A stretch of 64,000 nt of DNA from Thermoanaerobacter sp. (GCA_014896455.1 JADBKJ010000020.1:248001-312000); one strand, 5' to 3'. Positions 46,101 through 55,892 are shown, numbered from the stretch's first letter. Notes: generated by a model not told the origin, from the letters alone. A program made the numbers and translations.

Positions 46101-47334
46101 TTATTTCATCATTTATATTGGAAAGACCCGTCGTCTCTATATCAAAAACAGTAAATTCATCTTCTAAAGTGGCTTCTGTATCTCCTGTTACAATAGGTAC
46201 ACCATCATCCACTAAATAACCTTCTACGCCGTATATGACTTTTACACCATATTTAGAAGATGCTTCCATCGCTTCAGGAAATGCCTGTACAACTGCATGG
46301 TCTGTTATAGCAATGGCTTTATGTCCCCATTTTGCTGCTCTTTTAATCACTTCTGTTGCAGAGGCTACTGCATCCATACTGCTCATTTGAGTGTGTAAGT
46401 GAAGTTCCACTCTTTTTTCTTCACTTAAATCTTTTCTTTCTCTTGGAGATATCAACTGGAGGTCTTTTAGACTTATTACTAAGTCTCCTTCATATTTGTC
46501 GTAGAAAACTTTCCCTCTTAATTTTACAAAACTGCCTTCTTGAATATTTTCTTTCAAATAATTATACTTTTCCTCAGTTAAAAAGGCTTTTACAAGTATT
46601 GATGAAGTATAATCAGTTATATCAAAAGTCATTAAAATTTTAGACTTTAATTCCTTAAATTCTAGAGAAAAGATTTCACCTTCAATTACCGCTTCTTCTG
46701 TTTCTGCAGTAATATCTTTGATAGATATCGCTTCAGCCTTTATTTCTTTTCCTAAAAGTACTTGGGAGTCTTCTTTATCCTCCATTTTTTCTGTTGTTTT
46801 GCCGGATTCTTGCTTCTGCCCGCTTTTAGTGATTTCTTCAATAACTTTTATATCTTCCTCCATTATCATTTTTCCCATTGTATCTTCAAACTCTTCTAAA
46901 AGGACTACATCTATTTCTGTTTTAAACCCATATTTATCCTTTAGAAATTTCTTAAGAACAAAATCAATTTTATTGCTTTTAATAAATTGATAGACTACTT
47001 CGTTGGGAGCTTTAATTATTATCTTTTGATTTTCTGTTACTACATCACAGGTTTTTAAAAAACTAAGAGAAGCAGGGTATTCTTCGCTTATTTTTAAGAT
47101 TATTTCCTCAAAATTGTCTATTATGTCTTGAAGACTATTAAATTCTTTCTCCTGTTCTACTACGACTTCTACTTCTTTAATTAAAGGAAATTTATTAAGC
47201 AAAAAATCCTGGAATTTTCTTATCTGAGAATTTATGTTATTATTGGAAGATATGCTTACAATTAATTTTCTCTCTTTTTTTAATAGTTTTACTTTTTTTA
47301 TTTTAAATTCCTGCGGAAAAGATGCTGGAATCAT
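43111..47334 (-). CDS. polC: DNA polymerase III alpha subunit, Gram-positive type (PolC)
   Basis: PolC is the main replicative polymerase of low-GC Gram-positives. The protein has 1407 residues. An N-terminal domain (about 1-220) and an OB fold (about 220-310) precede the PHP domain, which starts HLHTQMSSMDA and is split by the proofreading exonuclease (VFDIETTGLSN to HRAVDDAMATAE). The polymerase core contains a zinc-binding insert (CPNCKYSEF to TCPHCGTL), PDIDLNFSGEYQ and FPKAHAVAYV. The ATG at 47334 has GAGGG upstream; a TTG one codon earlier is too close to it. proS, the usual gene before polC in Bacillus, is replaced here by a glycosyltransferase gene. Confidence 0.98.
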   Translation of the reverse strand: MIPASFPQEFKIKKVKLLKKERKLIVSISSNNNINSQIRKFQDFLLNKFPLIKEVEVVVEQEKEFNSLQDIIDNFEEIILKISEEYPASLSFLKTCDVVTENQKIIIKAPNEVVYQFIKSNKIDFVLKKFLKDKYGFKTEIDVVLLEEFEDTMGKMIMEEDIKVIEEITKSGQKQESGKTTEKMEDKEDSQVLLGKEIKAEAISIKDITAETEEAVIEGEIFSLEFKELKSKILMTFDITDYTSSILVKAFLTEEKYNYLKENIQEGSFVKLRGKVFYDKYEGDLVISLKDLQLISPRERKDLSEEKRVELHLHTQMSSMDAVASATEVIKRAAKWGHKAIAITDHAVVQAFPEAMEASSKYGVKVIYGVEGYLVDDGVPIVTGDTEATLEDEFTVFDIETTGLSNINDEIIEIGAVKIKEGKIIDTFETFVNPQIPISSFITKLTGIDESMVKDAPSLEEILPKFLEFASNSVLVAHNANFDVSFIKSKAKKFNLNVNNAVLDTLELSRHLYKDLKNYKLDTLADHLQVKLEHHHRAVDDAMATAEIFMKTIDRLKKLGVEKVKDINAILKESEVDIRKLPVYHVTILVKDQKGLRNLYEIISKSNLEYFHRTPRIPKSLLISMREGLIIGSACEQGEVFRAIVSNLEEKKLENIISFYDYLEVQPVGNNEFLIEKGEVKSVEELKEITQKIYLLGKKYNKLVVATGDVHFLDPWDDIYRKILMAGKGYKDADRQPPLYFKTTDEMLKEFEYLGEEVAKEIVIDNPNKIADLVEEVKPIPDGTFPPVIEGAEEELRRLTLDKAHEIYGDPLPEIVQNRLDRELNSIINNGYAVMYIIAQKLVSKSLKDGYLVGSRGSVGSSLVATMSGITEVNPLPPHYVCPNCKYSEFITDGSYGCGVDMPDKTCPHCGTLMRKDGFDIPFEVFLGFEGDKEPDIDLNFSGEYQPIAHKYTEELFGKGHVFRAGTIGTLADKTAYGYVKKYFEERNLIVHKSEIKRLTIGCTGVKRTTGQHPGGIMVVPKDKSIYDFTPIQHPADAEDTDVITTHFDYHSISGRLLKLDILGHDDPTVIKMLEDLTGINAREIPLDDKKTMSLFTSVEALGIDPEELNTPVGTLGLPEFGTKFVRQMLIDTRPTTFAELVRISGLSHGTDVWLNNAQDIIREGIATLKEVISTRDDIMLYLISKGMGKKLSFKIMENVRKGKGVTQEEIDEMRKHGVPNWFIESCQKIKYMFPKAHAVAYVIMAFRIAYFKVHYPEAFYATYFTVRADDFNLDIVLKGKDGIKNAIKEIEAKGNNASPKEKSLLTVLEVALEMYLRGFKFINVDLYKSDAVKFLITEKGLLPPLNSLEGVGIQAAKTIAQERENGKFLSVEDFRNRTKVSKTVIEILKQYGCLIDLPESNQLSLF

Positions 47335-47347
47335 CAAATCCCTCTTT

Positions 47348-47968
47348 CTAAATCCACATTTTTAAAATATCAAAATACATTTTTAATCGCGCATAAAATC
47401 CTCTAATTAATCCCAGCTTTTCTTCTTTCATGACATGACTCATATTCTCAAGAGGCACATTTACCACTCTTAACTTATTCTTTTCAGCATGTCTATTTAA
47501 AGCGATTTCTACTCCGAATCTACTGATTTCCATCTCTTCAATGTTTTCTAAAAACTGCCTTTTTATTGCCCTTTGTCCTGACAAAAAAGGTGCTATTTTT
47601 TGCGCAAAATCTGTAGATTTTCTTCCACCAGAAAAAATTCCAATTGTCATATCTGCTTCATTTTTTAATACAGGAGATACGAGATTTACAAAATGTTTCT
47701 CAGTAAGTCCAATTAAATCGGCATCTAACATAACGATAATATCACCTTTAGAATTATCTATTCCTGCTTTTAACGCTTTTCCTTTCCCTTGATTTTTTTC
47801 TAAATCAACAAGTTTTACATTGTATTTTAGAGCTTGTTCTTTAGTGTCATCTGTAGAACCATCATTGACAACTATGATTTCATCAATCAGGTCTATTGTT
47901 TTTAAGGCTGACAAAACTCTCCCAATATTTTTTCCTTCATTAAAAGCTGGGATTACAACAGAAATCAT
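47348..47968 (-). CDS. Family 2 glycosyltransferase
   Basis: This 206-residue GT-A fold protein starts VVIPAFNEGKNIG and has VVNDGSTDDT and the metal-binding MLDADLIGL in place of a DxD motif. It lacks membrane segments of dolichol-phosphate type synthases, though the short C-terminus (ARLKMYFDILKMWI) is amphipathic or hydrophobic and may touch the membrane. The ATG overlaps the last base of the ispG stop. The acceptor and sugar are unknown; the isoprenoid/undecaprenol neighbourhood suggests a lipid carrier substrate, which is inference only. Confidence 0.85.
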   Translation of the reverse strand: MISVVIPAFNEGKNIGRVLSALKTIDLIDEIIVVNDGSTDDTKEQALKYNVKLVDLEKNQGKGKALKAGIDNSKGDIIVMLDADLIGLTEKHFVNLVSPVLKNEADMTIGIFSGGRKSTDFAQKIAPFLSGQRAIKRQFLENIEEMEISRFGVEIALNRHAEKNKLRVVNVPLENMSHVMKEEKLGLIRGFYARLKMYFDILKMWI

Positions 47969-49029
47969 TAAGAATCCTCCTCAAGTAATTTTTCAATTTC
48001 TTTCATCAATTCTTCTACTAACTCTTCTTCCTTAACTTTTTTATAAACTTTTCCTTTTTTAAAAATGATTCCTTCTCCATCTCCACCTGCTATTCCTATA
48101 TCCGCTTCTTTTGCTTCCCCTGGTCCATTTACAACACATCCCATAACAGCAACTTTTAAAGGCTTTTTAATATGCTTCGTCCTTTTTTCTACTTCTTCTG
48201 CTAACCTTATCAAGTCAATTTTTGTTCTGCCGCAGGTAGGGCAGGAAATAATTTCGACTCCTTCTTTTAAAAGACCTAAAGAGCGTAAAATCTGTCTTCC
48301 TACCCTCACTTCATGGACTGGGTCACCTGTTAGAGAAACTCGTATTGTGTCTCCTATCCCTAAATAAAGTAATGTTCCTATTCCTATAGCAGATTTTATA
48401 GTACCAGCTTCAATAGTCCCCGCCTCCGTTATACCTACGTGCAATGGATAATTTACTTTTGAAGAAGCAAGTTTATAAGCTTCTATAGTAAGTGGTACAT
48501 TTGGAGTTTTAAGCGAAATAACTATATCATAAAAGCCTAACTTTTCTAAAATTAAAACATTTTTTAAAGCGCTTTCCACAACTGCTTCGGCAGTTACTCC
48601 CTTGTATTTATGTAATATTTCTTTTTCTAAAGAACCAGAATTTACTCCTATTCTAATAGGAATGCCTCTTTCCTTTGCTATTTCTACCACTTTTTTGATA
48701 TTTTCTTCTCTTCCTATATTTCCGGGATTAATTCTTATTTTGTCTGCTCCATTTTCAATTGATTTTATAGCTAATCGATAATCAAAATGAATATCTGCTA
48801 CCAAAGGAATATTTATATTTTTCTTTATTTCTTTTATTGCTTCAGCCGCTTTAATATCTGGAACAGCAACTCTTATAATATCGCAGCCTTCAGCTTCTAG
48901 CCTTTTTATCTGCTCAATTGTTTTTCCAATATCGTGGGTATCAGTGTTAGTCATAGACTGAACCAAAATTGGATTATTTCCTCCAATTTTTTTATTGCCT
49001 ATTTTGACCTCATAAGTAATTTTTTTCAT
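47968..49029 (-). CDS. ispG: 4-hydroxy-3-methylbut-2-enyl diphosphate synthase IspG
   Basis: IspG reduces MEcPP to HMBPP in the MEP isoprenoid pathway. The protein has 353 residues. [11 protein letters not shown] opens the TIM barrel, and the iron-sulfur domain has [12 protein letters not shown] and [18 protein letters not shown], giving the three cluster cysteines plus the glutamate ligand. AAGGTGATAAAA precedes the ATG at 49029; the GTG at 49038 is inside the ribosome binding site. It lies in a run with dxr, rseP, cdsA and uppS, joining precursor synthesis to lipid carrier synthesis. Confidence 0.96.
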   Translation of the reverse strand: MKKITYEVKIGNKKIGGNNPILVQSMTNTDTHDIGKTIEQIKRLEAEGCDIIRVAVPDIKAAEAIKEIKKNINIPLVADIHFDYRLAIKSIENGADKIRINPGNIGREENIKKVVEIAKERGIPIRIGVNSGSLEKEILHKYKGVTAEAVVESALKNVLILEKLGFYDIVISLKTPNVPLTIEAYKLASSKVNYPLHVGITEAGTIEAGTIKSAIGIGTLLYLGIGDTIRVSLTGDPVHEVRVGRQILRSLGLLKEGVEIISCPTCGRTKIDLIRLAEEVEKRTKHIKKPLKVAVMGCVVNGPGEAKEADIGIAGGDGEGIIFKKGKVYKKVKEEELVEELMKEIEKLLEEDS

Positions 49030-49041
49030 TTTTATCACCTT

Positions 49042-50040
49042 TTAAAAAATACGTAAAATATCCCTATAGGTTACAAAAATCAACAAAGCAATCAACAGTA
49101 AAAAACCTAAATAATGAATATAGCCTTCTTTTTCAGGTGGCAATGGTTTACCTCTTACTGCCTCTGCTAACACAAACAAAATCCTTCCACCGTCTAAAGC
49201 TGGTAGTGGCAATAGATTAAGAAGGCCTAAATTTACGCTTATAAGAGCGGAAAAAGCTAGTAAATTTATAACACCTGTTTTAGCGACTGTTCCAACAGCT
49301 TGAACAATTCCCACAGGTCCCATAATATCATTGACAGAGGCTTTTCCGGTTACTAACATTACAAGAGACAAAATAATAAGCTTCGAGAAATATATTGTCT
49401 GATTGATGGCAGTTTTAAAGGCAAGAGAGATAGAACGCTCATAGTCTGGAACAATTCCTATCATTACCTTTGAAGCGTTTTTATCAAAAATTGGTTTTAC
49501 TTGTTTTTGTAAAATTTGATTTCCCCTTTGAATTTCAATTGTCAATACTCGCTCTCTATTAGAACTTATGGCTTTCTCTAACTCCTCCCATGTATTTATC
49601 TTTGTATTATTTACCATTACAATTTTGTCCCCCGGCAAAATTCCTGCTTTTTCAGCGGGATAGCCTTCCATTACGGATTTTACCTGTGGTATCGGACTTC
49701 CTATATTAAAAAATACAATAAAAAGCAATAAAAAAGCTAATAGTATATTCATTAAAGGACCTGCAGCAAAGACAGCTAACCTTACAGGCCAAGGCTTATT
49801 TACTATAGCCCGCGGGTCATTAGATTTTTCATCTTCACCTTCTAAAGCAACATAACCACCGAATAGCAATGCTCTAAAAGAATACTCTGTTTCTCCGTAT
49901 TTCTTTTTAAAAAGTCGTGGACCAAAGCCAATAGAAAATTCATTTACTCTAGCTCCAGAAAGTTTTGCAACGATAAAATGTCCAAATTCGTGAAACATTA
50001 CTAAAACGCTTAAAACAATTATACTTATCAATATTGTCAA
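49042..50040 (-). CDS. rseP: Site-2 zinc metalloprotease RseP/RasP
   Basis: This intramembrane protease of the S2P family cleaves anti-sigma factors and remnant signal peptides. The protein has 332 residues. The zinc motif HEFGH lies in the first membrane segment (FHEFGHFIVAKLSG, about 17-30), a PDZ domain occupies about 115-185 (AGILPGDKIVMVNNTKI), and NLLPLPALDGGR gives the third zinc ligand. The start is TTG at 50040, with GAGGTGATACATT upstream. Position between dxr and the ispG/polC side matches RasP in Bacillus. Confidence 0.94.
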   Translation of the reverse strand: MTILISIIVLSVLVMFHEFGHFIVAKLSGARVNEFSIGFGPRLFKKKYGETEYSFRALLFGGYVALEGEDEKSNDPRAIVNKPWPVRLAVFAAGPLMNILLAFLLLFIVFFNIGSPIPQVKSVMEGYPAEKAGILPGDKIVMVNNTKINTWEELEKAISSNRERVLTIEIQRGNQILQKQVKPIFDKNASKVMIGIVPDYERSISLAFKTAINQTIYFSKLIILSLVMLVTGKASVNDIMGPVGIVQAVGTVAKTGVINLLAFSALISVNLGLLNLLPLPALDGGRILFVLAEAVRGKPLPPEKEGYIHYLGFLLLIALLIFVTYRDILRIF

Positions 50041-50046
50041 AATGTA

Positions 50047-51195
50047 TCACCTCATATATTTTTTTGCTATTTTTTCCTTAACCTCTTTATCTACATTTAT
50101 TATATCATCTAAAGTGGGATTTTGTATATTATTATGTTCTTTCATGCTCTCCTCTATGATTTCAGCTATTTGTAAAAATTCTATTTTTTTATTTAAAAAC
50201 AGTGACACAGCTATTTCATCAGCCGCATTTAACACTGTAGTCATCGTGCCGCCAATTTTTAAAGCCTCATATGCCAACGACAAACATTTAAAAGTTTCTA
50301 AATCGGGTTTTTCAAAAGTTAGCTGAGTTGTAATAGAAAAATCCAAAAAATTTATTCCATTTATGTAATTGCGAGTAGGATAATTTAATGCATACTGAAT
50401 AGGTATCCTCATATCGGCAGTAGCCAATTGTGCAATTACACTACCATCTATATATTCTACCATTGAGTGAATTATACTCTGTGGATGCACAATCACATCA
50501 ATTTTATCTTCAGAAATGTCAAAGAGCCATTTTGCTTCTATTACTTCAAACCCTTTATTCATCAAAGTGGCAGAATCTATCGTGATTTTTTTCCCCATTT
50601 TCCAATTAGGATGATTTAGAGCCTCATTTACAGTTACTTTTTTTAAATCTTCTTTTTTCTTCCCCCTAAAAGGACCTCCAGAGGCTGTTAAAATCAATCG
50701 AGATACTTCTTTTTTGTCATTTCCTCTTAAACATTGGAGTATAGCAGAGTGCTCACTATCCACAGGTAAAAGAGTTATATCTTTCTTTTTTACCAAATCC
50801 ATCACAATTTGTCCAGCTGTTACAAGTACTTCTTTATTCGCTAAAGCAATATCTTTTCCCCTCTGGATAGCTGTAACTGTTGGAACAAGGCCAGCAATTC
50901 CTTCTACGGCTATCACAACTAAATCGGCATCGTACTTCACAATTTCTTGAAGCCCTTTGCTGCCAGTTAGAATTTCGACATTTTTCTTTAGATTCTCCCT
51001 TAATTGGTTAGCTTTATCTTCATCTTTTACTGCTACAACTTTAGGATTAAATTCTCTAATTTGTTTTGATAAAAGTTCTACATTGTTATAAGCTGTAAGT
51101 CCTACTATTTCAAAATTTTCTCTAAAATTTTTTATTACGTCTAAGGTTTGTGTACCGATAGAACCAGTTGAGCCGAGAATTATTACCTTTTTCAT
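50047..51195 (-). CDS. dxr: 1-deoxy-D-xylulose 5-phosphate reductoisomerase
   Basis: Dxr converts DXP to MEP, the first committed step of the MEP pathway. The protein has 382 residues. NADPH-binding GSTGSIGTQTLDVI is at the N-terminus. ALANKEVLVTAG, PVDSEHSAI and the catalytic loop NHPNWKMGKKITIDSATLMNKGFE region (about 195-220) follow. AAGGGATGTACTTC supports the ATG at 51195; the ATG at 51204 is part of the ribosome binding region. It lies between cdsA and rseP as in most Firmicutes. Confidence 0.97.
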   Translation of the reverse strand: MKKVIILGSTGSIGTQTLDVIKNFRENFEIVGLTAYNNVELLSKQIREFNPKVVAVKDEDKANQLRENLKKNVEILTGSKGLQEIVKYDADLVVIAVEGIAGLVPTVTAIQRGKDIALANKEVLVTAGQIVMDLVKKKDITLLPVDSEHSAILQCLRGNDKKEVSRLILTASGGPFRGKKKEDLKKVTVNEALNHPNWKMGKKITIDSATLMNKGFEVIEAKWLFDISEDKIDVIVHPQSIIHSMVEYIDGSVIAQLATADMRIPIQYALNYPTRNYINGINFLDFSITTQLTFEKPDLETFKCLSLAYEALKIGGTMTTVLNAADEIAVSLFLNKKIEFLQIAEIIEESMKEHNNIQNPTLDDIINVDKEVKEKIAKKYMR

Positions 51196-51210
51196 GAAGT
51201 ACATCCCTTT

Positions 51211-51990
51211 CTAAATTAAGTACTGAAAAATAAAGTATATAAAAGGGGAAACAAATAAAATACTATCAAATCTATCTAAAATTCCTCCATGGCCAGGAAT
51301 TGTATTTCCAAAGTCTTTAATGTAACAATTTCTTTTTATAAAGGAGGCAATTAAATCTCCACATTGAGCGATTATACTTCCGAATAAACCTATAATTACA
51401 GAAAGATATATACTGACATTCGATTGAGGAAATAACCAAACAAATACAGCACAGCTTATGGTAGAACCTATGATTCCCCCAATCGCTCCTTCTATCGTCT
51501 TTTTGGGACTGATTGTAGGAGCAAGTTTGTGCTTTCCAAAAAATCTACCGGTAAAATAGGCAAAAGTATCTGTCATCCAAGAGACTATAAAAACAAACCA
51601 TACTATGTACATTCCTGCAGGCATTTCTCTAAGCTTTTGTATGTACAAAAAGAAAAGAGGTATATAAATAATTCCCATTAAAGTTAGAGCGTAATCTTTG
51701 AGATTATATTTTTTATTAGTCAAAAACAGCAAAAAAAGCATCATTGTGATTATAACTAATACATCTACTTTTGCGATTTTACTTTCCCAAAAATATAAAA
51801 GGATTGCTGACAAGTATCCAAAAAATTTTACAGGCCGCACCCCAATATTTTTTGTAGCATTATAAAATTCATTAAGTCCTAATATGCTTACTAAAACTAA
51901 TGTAATTTTAAGCACATTTCCCCCTTTTATTAAAATGAAAAATAAAATAGGCAAGCCTACTATCGCACTTATAACTCTTGTTTTTAGCAT
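51211..51990 (-). CDS. cdsA: Phosphatidate cytidylyltransferase CdsA
   Basis: CdsA makes CDP-diacylglycerol from phosphatidate, the branch point for phospholipids and the substrate of PgsA. The protein has 259 residues and seven or eight hydrophobic segments. The family signature near the C-terminus runs through KRNCYIKDFGNTIPGHGG and ILDRFDS. AAGGAGTGG precedes the ATG. It follows uppS and precedes dxr, in the conserved uppS-cdsA-dxr order. Confidence 0.95.
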   Translation of the reverse strand: MLKTRVISAIVGLPILFFILIKGGNVLKITLVLVSILGLNEFYNATKNIGVRPVKFFGYLSAILLYFWESKIAKVDVLVIITMMLFLLFLTNKKYNLKDYALTLMGIIYIPLFFLYIQKLREMPAGMYIVWFVFIVSWMTDTFAYFTGRFFGKHKLAPTISPKKTIEGAIGGIIGSTISCAVFVWLFPQSNVSIYLSVIIGLFGSIIAQCGDLIASFIKRNCYIKDFGNTIPGHGGILDRFDSILFVSPFIYFIFQYLI

Positions 51991-52009
51991 ATTTATTTAC
52001 CACTCCTTA

Positions 52010-52759
52010 CTATACTCCCCCAAATCTTCTTTGGCGAGTTTGGTAATACAATATTGCTTCAATAAGATGTTCTTTGCTAAAATCCGGCCACAGTACCTCT
52101 GTAAACCAAAGCTCAGAATAAGCAGATTGCCATAATAAGAAATTGCTCAATCTTTTTTCTCCACTTGTTCTTATTATAAGATCTGGATCCGGCTGGTTTT
52201 TAGTATACAAATTTTCACTTATAGTTTGTTCTGTAATTTCCTCAATGGACAATTCATTATTTAAAATCTTTGTGCAAATTTTTTTCACAGCCTTTATTAT
52301 TTCATCTCTTCCGCCATAATTTAACGCTATATTAAGTACAAGGCCAGAGTTGTTTTTTGTTACATTTTGCGCCCGATCTATTTCAATTTTACACTTCTGT
52401 GGTAAAACAGAAATATCCCCTATGAAGTTAATCAATACATTATTTTTATTCAATTCATCTACTTCTTTAGAGAGATATTCAACGAGTAAATCCATTAAAA
52501 AATTTACTTCTTCTTTAGGTCTTTTCCAGTTTTCAGTTGAAAAAGCGTATAAAGTTAAATATTTTATCCCTAATTCTCTAGAGGCTTTTACAACCTCTCT
52601 TACAGCATTAACACCAGCTTTATGGCCATAAAATCTCATCATTCCTCTTTTTTGAGCCCATCTTCCATTTCCATCCATGATAATACCTATGTGAATAGGC
52701 AATTTATTTTTATCAATCTTGTCACTCAAGTCTCTATTTTTTTGTCTAAAAAACACCAT
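52010..52759 (-). CDS. uppS: Undecaprenyl diphosphate synthase
   Basis: This cis-prenyltransferase makes the C55 lipid carrier for peptidoglycan and other wall polymers. The protein has 249 residues. [15 protein letters not shown] holds the catalytic aspartate, GVNAVREVV and [12 protein letters not shown] follow, and [20 protein letters not shown] is the diphosphate-binding end. GAGGAGGAAAATAA precedes the ATG. Its precursors come from the Dxr/IspG pathway. Confidence 0.97.
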   Translation of the reverse strand: MVFFRQKNRDLSDKIDKNKLPIHIGIIMDGNGRWAQKRGMMRFYGHKAGVNAVREVVKASRELGIKYLTLYAFSTENWKRPKEEVNFLMDLLVEYLSKEVDELNKNNVLINFIGDISVLPQKCKIEIDRAQNVTKNNSGLVLNIALNYGGRDEIIKAVKKICTKILNNELSIEEITEQTISENLYTKNQPDPDLIIRTSGEKRLSNFLLWQSAYSELWFTEVLWPDFSKEHLIEAILYYQTRQRRFGGV

Positions 52760-52787
52760 TTATTTTCCTCCTCATTTTATAAGGGCA

Positions 52788-52805
52788 CCCCCTCGTCAGA
52801 GGGGG
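52788..52805 (-). terminator. GC-rich hairpin between the small gene and uppS
   Basis: CCCCCTC and GAGGGGG pair perfectly over 7 bp with a 4-base loop, 2 bases after the small gene's stop. GCCCTTATAAAATG follows on the - strand, without a real T-run, so attenuation or mRNA stabilisation is more likely than full termination. Confidence 0.55.
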
Positions 52806-52806
52806 A

Positions 52807-52992
52807 TTAAATTCTAATAACAGTAATTTCAAGAATGTTATTTTGTTCTTTTATCCTGGCAACTTTTAAACGAGAACCCTCATATTTAAAAATAGATTTT
52901 GTCTCTACAACGTTAAATTTTAAGTCCTTAGGTAATTTTTCTATTATTTTATGTAAATCCATTCCTATAAAATTATTATAATAATCTGTCAA
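52807..52992 (-). CDS. Small protein of unknown function between frr and uppS
   Basis: A 61-residue frame begins with an ATG that overlaps the frr stop by four bases (ATGA), a sign of translational coupling. The product is charged ([19 protein letters not shown], then a beta-rich ILEITVIRI end), with no membrane segment or recognised motif. It lies between frr and uppS, where Bacillus has no gene. The tight overlap and following hairpin support it as a real gene, but function is unknown. Confidence 0.6.
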   Translation of the reverse strand: MTDYYNNFIGMDLHKIIEKLPKDLKFNVVETKSIFKYEGSRLKVARIKEQNNILEITVIRI

Positions 52993-53543
52993 ATTTCCAT
53001 TATCTCCTTTTCTTTAGCTTCCACCGCTTTGTCTATCTCTTTAATATATTTGTCAGTTAATTTTTGAATTTCTTCTTCTCTCTTTTTTCTTTCATCTTCC
53101 GAAATTTCGCCGTTTTTTTCCATCTTTTTTACAGCATCATTAGCATCTCTTCTTATTTGTCTCACTGCTACTTTTGCCTCTTCTGCTTTTTTATGAACTA
53201 ACTTTACCAATTCTTTTCTTCTTTCTTCAGTCAATTCAGGAAAAACTAATCTTAACACTTTACCGTCAGAAACTGGATTAATTCCTAAATCTGATTTCTG
53301 TATTGCTTTTTCAATATCGCTTATTTTTGAAACATCCCACGGTTGTACAATTAATACTCTTGGTTCCGGAGCTGTAATGGTGGCTAATCTGTTAAGAGGA
53401 GTTGGAGTGCCATAATAATCTACCATAATTCGGTCAAGTAGTGCAGGATTTGCTCTACCTGCTCTTATAGCAGCTAATTCGTTTTTTAAAACGCTCAAAG
53501 ATTTTTGCATTTTTTCTTCGCTAGCTTTTAAATAATCACTCAT
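52989..53543 (-). CDS. frr: Ribosome recycling factor
   Basis: RRF splits post-termination ribosomes together with EF-G. The 184-residue protein has the family core: [45 protein letters not shown] and the long helical Lys/Glu-rich C-terminus. It starts 2 bases after pyrH in the conserved rpsB-tsf-pyrH-frr order. AAGGAGGTTTAAGT precedes the ATG. Confidence 0.98.
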   Translation of the reverse strand: MSDYLKASEEKMQKSLSVLKNELAAIRAGRANPALLDRIMVDYYGTPTPLNRLATITAPEPRVLIVQPWDVSKISDIEKAIQKSDLGINPVSDGKVLRLVFPELTEERRKELVKLVHKKAEEAKVAVRQIRRDANDAVKKMEKNGEISEDERKKREEEIQKLTDKYIKEIDKAVEAKEKEIMEI

Positions 53544-53545
53544 AC

Positions 53546-54274
<729 letters not shown>

Positions 54275-54325
54275 TTAATAAGTTCTATAAAAATTTTAAA
54301 AATCCTTCTTAATCTTTTAAGTAAT

Positions 54326-54353
54326 TTATAAAAATGGGACACAACCGTGTCCC
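54326..54353 (-). terminator. Terminator after tsf
   Basis: GGGACAC (- strand) and GTGTCCC form a 7-bp stem with loop GGTT, followed by ATTTTTATAAATT. It lies 25 bases after the tsf stop. Confidence 0.8.
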
Positions 54354-54377
54354 TATGTGGTTGCCTATTTAATTTTA

Positions 54378-54992
54378 TTACTCATTTGAGAAAGTTTCAA
54401 TACCTTCTCCTCTTTCAAATCTGACAAATCTTCTTATTACAATGTTTTCTCCTAATTTTGCAATCGTCTCATTTAACAAATCTTTCACTGTTTTTTCTTG
54501 GTCTCTAATGTATTCTTGTTCTAACAAGCAATTCTCTTTGTAAAATTTTTCAATGCGTCCTTCAACTATTCTATCTACGACATTTTGGGGTTTCCCTTCA
54601 TTTAACGCCTGTGCTTTTAAAATTTCTCTTTCTTTTTCCAAAACAGCTTGTGGCACATCTTCACGAGAAATATACCTTGGATTTGCGGCAGCAATTTGCA
54701 TGCATATTTCTTTAACAAAATTTTTAAATTCATCAGTATTTGCAACAAAATCTGTCTCACAATTTACTTCTACCAAAACCCCTATTCTCCCACCACTGTG
54801 TATGTAGGCATCAACTAAGCCTTCCTTAGCAACTCTACCTGCTTTTTTAGCGGCAGCAGCTAATCCCTTCTCTCTTAAAATATCTATGGCCTTTTCCATA
54901 TCTCCATTTGCTTCCATTAAAGCTTTTTTACAATCCATCATTCCAGCGCCAGTTCGTTCTCTTAATTCTTTAACAGCTTGTGCTGATATCAT
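54378..54992 (-). CDS. tsf: Elongation factor Ts
   Basis: EF-Ts exchanges GDP for GTP on EF-Tu. The protein has 204 residues from the ATG at 54992, which has AAGGAGG upstream; the longer frame to 55064 enters the rpsB-tsf spacer. [19 protein letters not shown] is the N-terminal UBA-like domain and [17 protein letters not shown] the core. This is a short form, ending soon after the single core domain and a helical C-terminus, as in Thermus-like EF-Ts, and shorter than the roughly 290 residues of Bacillus. Confidence 0.96.
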   Translation of the reverse strand: MISAQAVKELRERTGAGMMDCKKALMEANGDMEKAIDILREKGLAAAAKKAGRVAKEGLVDAYIHSGGRIGVLVEVNCETDFVANTDEFKNFVKEICMQIAAANPRYISREDVPQAVLEKEREILKAQALNEGKPQNVVDRIVEGRIEKFYKENCLLEQEYIRDQEKTVKDLLNETIAKLGENIVIRRFVRFERGEGIETFSNE

Positions 54993-55077
54993 TAGAAAAA
55001 CCTCCTTAGATAATGATAAATGATATACAATAGTGGTAAGGAGCTTTGCCTTTTTCCTTACCACTAGACCAAAATTT

Positions 55078-55785
55078 TCACACTTCTGAAGCAGCTAATT
55101 GTTCACCCTGATTGCCTTCAATTACTGCATCTGCAATCTTGGAAGTAATAAGCTTGACAGCTCTTATAGCATCATCATTTCCTGGAATAGGATAATCGAT
55201 TAGCTCAGGATCGCAATTGGTATCTACAATAGCTACAATTGGTATTTCCAAGCTTCGAGCTTCTGCCACGGCGATAGCTTCTTTTTTGGGGTCAACTATG
55301 AATAAAGCAGAAGGCAGAGACTGCATATTCTCTATTCCGCCCAAAAATTTCTGCAATCTTTCCTTTTCTTTCCTAAGTTTTATTACCTCTTTTTTAGGAA
55401 GAACATCAAAAGTTCCATCTTCCTCCATTTTTTTGAGTTCTTTTAATCGTTGGATTCTTCCTCTAATTGTTTTAAAATTAGTTAGAGTTCCACCTAACCA
55501 TCTTTGATTTACATAAAACATACCACATCTTTCTGCCTCTTCCTTAATAGAATCCTGAGCCTGTTTCTTGGTCCCAACAAAAAGAATAGTGCCCCCTTCA
55601 ATAGCCAATTTTTTTACAAATTCATAAGCTTGTTCCAGTTTTTCTACCGTTTGTTGTAAATCAATGATGTAAATTCCATTTCTTTCTGTAAAAATATAAG
55701 GAGCCATTTTAGGGTTCCATCTTCTTGTTTGATGACCAAAATGTACCCCTGCCTCTAATAACTGCTTCATTGAAATTACCGACAT
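55078..55785 (-). CDS. rpsB: 30S ribosomal protein S2
   Basis: S2 joins the 30S subunit late, together with S1. The protein has 235 residues from the ATG at 55785, which has AGGAGGTG upstream. [30 protein letters not shown] and [20 protein letters not shown] are family signatures. The open frame upstream to 55887 is not coding; it is the structured leader at 55812-55869. The sigma-A promoter at 55893-55921 serves rpsB-tsf. Confidence 0.98.
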   Translation of the reverse strand: MSVISMKQLLEAGVHFGHQTRRWNPKMAPYIFTERNGIYIIDLQQTVEKLEQAYEFVKKLAIEGGTILFVGTKKQAQDSIKEEAERCGMFYVNQRWLGGTLTNFKTIRGRIQRLKELKKMEEDGTFDVLPKKEVIKLRKEKERLQKFLGGIENMQSLPSALFIVDPKKEAIAVAEARSLEIPIVAIVDTNCDPELIDYPIPGNDDAIRAVKLITSKIADAVIEGNQGEQLAASEV

Positions 55786-55811
55786 ACCTACACCTCCTGT
55801 GGTTATTCCTC

Positions 55812-55869
55812 CGCCTAAATCCTCTTGCAAAAAGACCTTTTCAGGCACCCTTTTTGCAATCATTAGGCG
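55812..55869 (-). promoter_or_regulatory. Structured rpsB leader, candidate S2 autoregulatory element
   Basis: Two nested perfect stems are visible: an outer CGCCTAA (55863-55869) with TTAGGCG (55812-55818), and an inner TTGCAAAAAG (55850-55859) with CTTTTTGCAA (55825-55834). A 15-base apical part between them contains CCTGAAAAGG. It ends 27 bases before the rpsB start and begins about 17 bases after the expected transcription start. Position and compact fold fit a ribosomal protein leader; binding of S2 is inferred. Confidence 0.6.
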
Positions 55870-55892
55870 TGCGTTATTGACTGACAATGAAT

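Noticed and set aside
54281-54308. Second sigma-H-like motif upstream of pyrH
   Set aside because: The -35 resembles AGGATTT, but the -10 reads GAACTT instead of GAATww, and pyrH is not expected to be a sporulation gene.
55786-55887. 34-codon N-terminal extension of ribosomal protein S2
   Set aside because: S2 starts at the canonical [13 protein letters not shown] with a perfect ribosome binding site; the extension is a nested-stem RNA leader.
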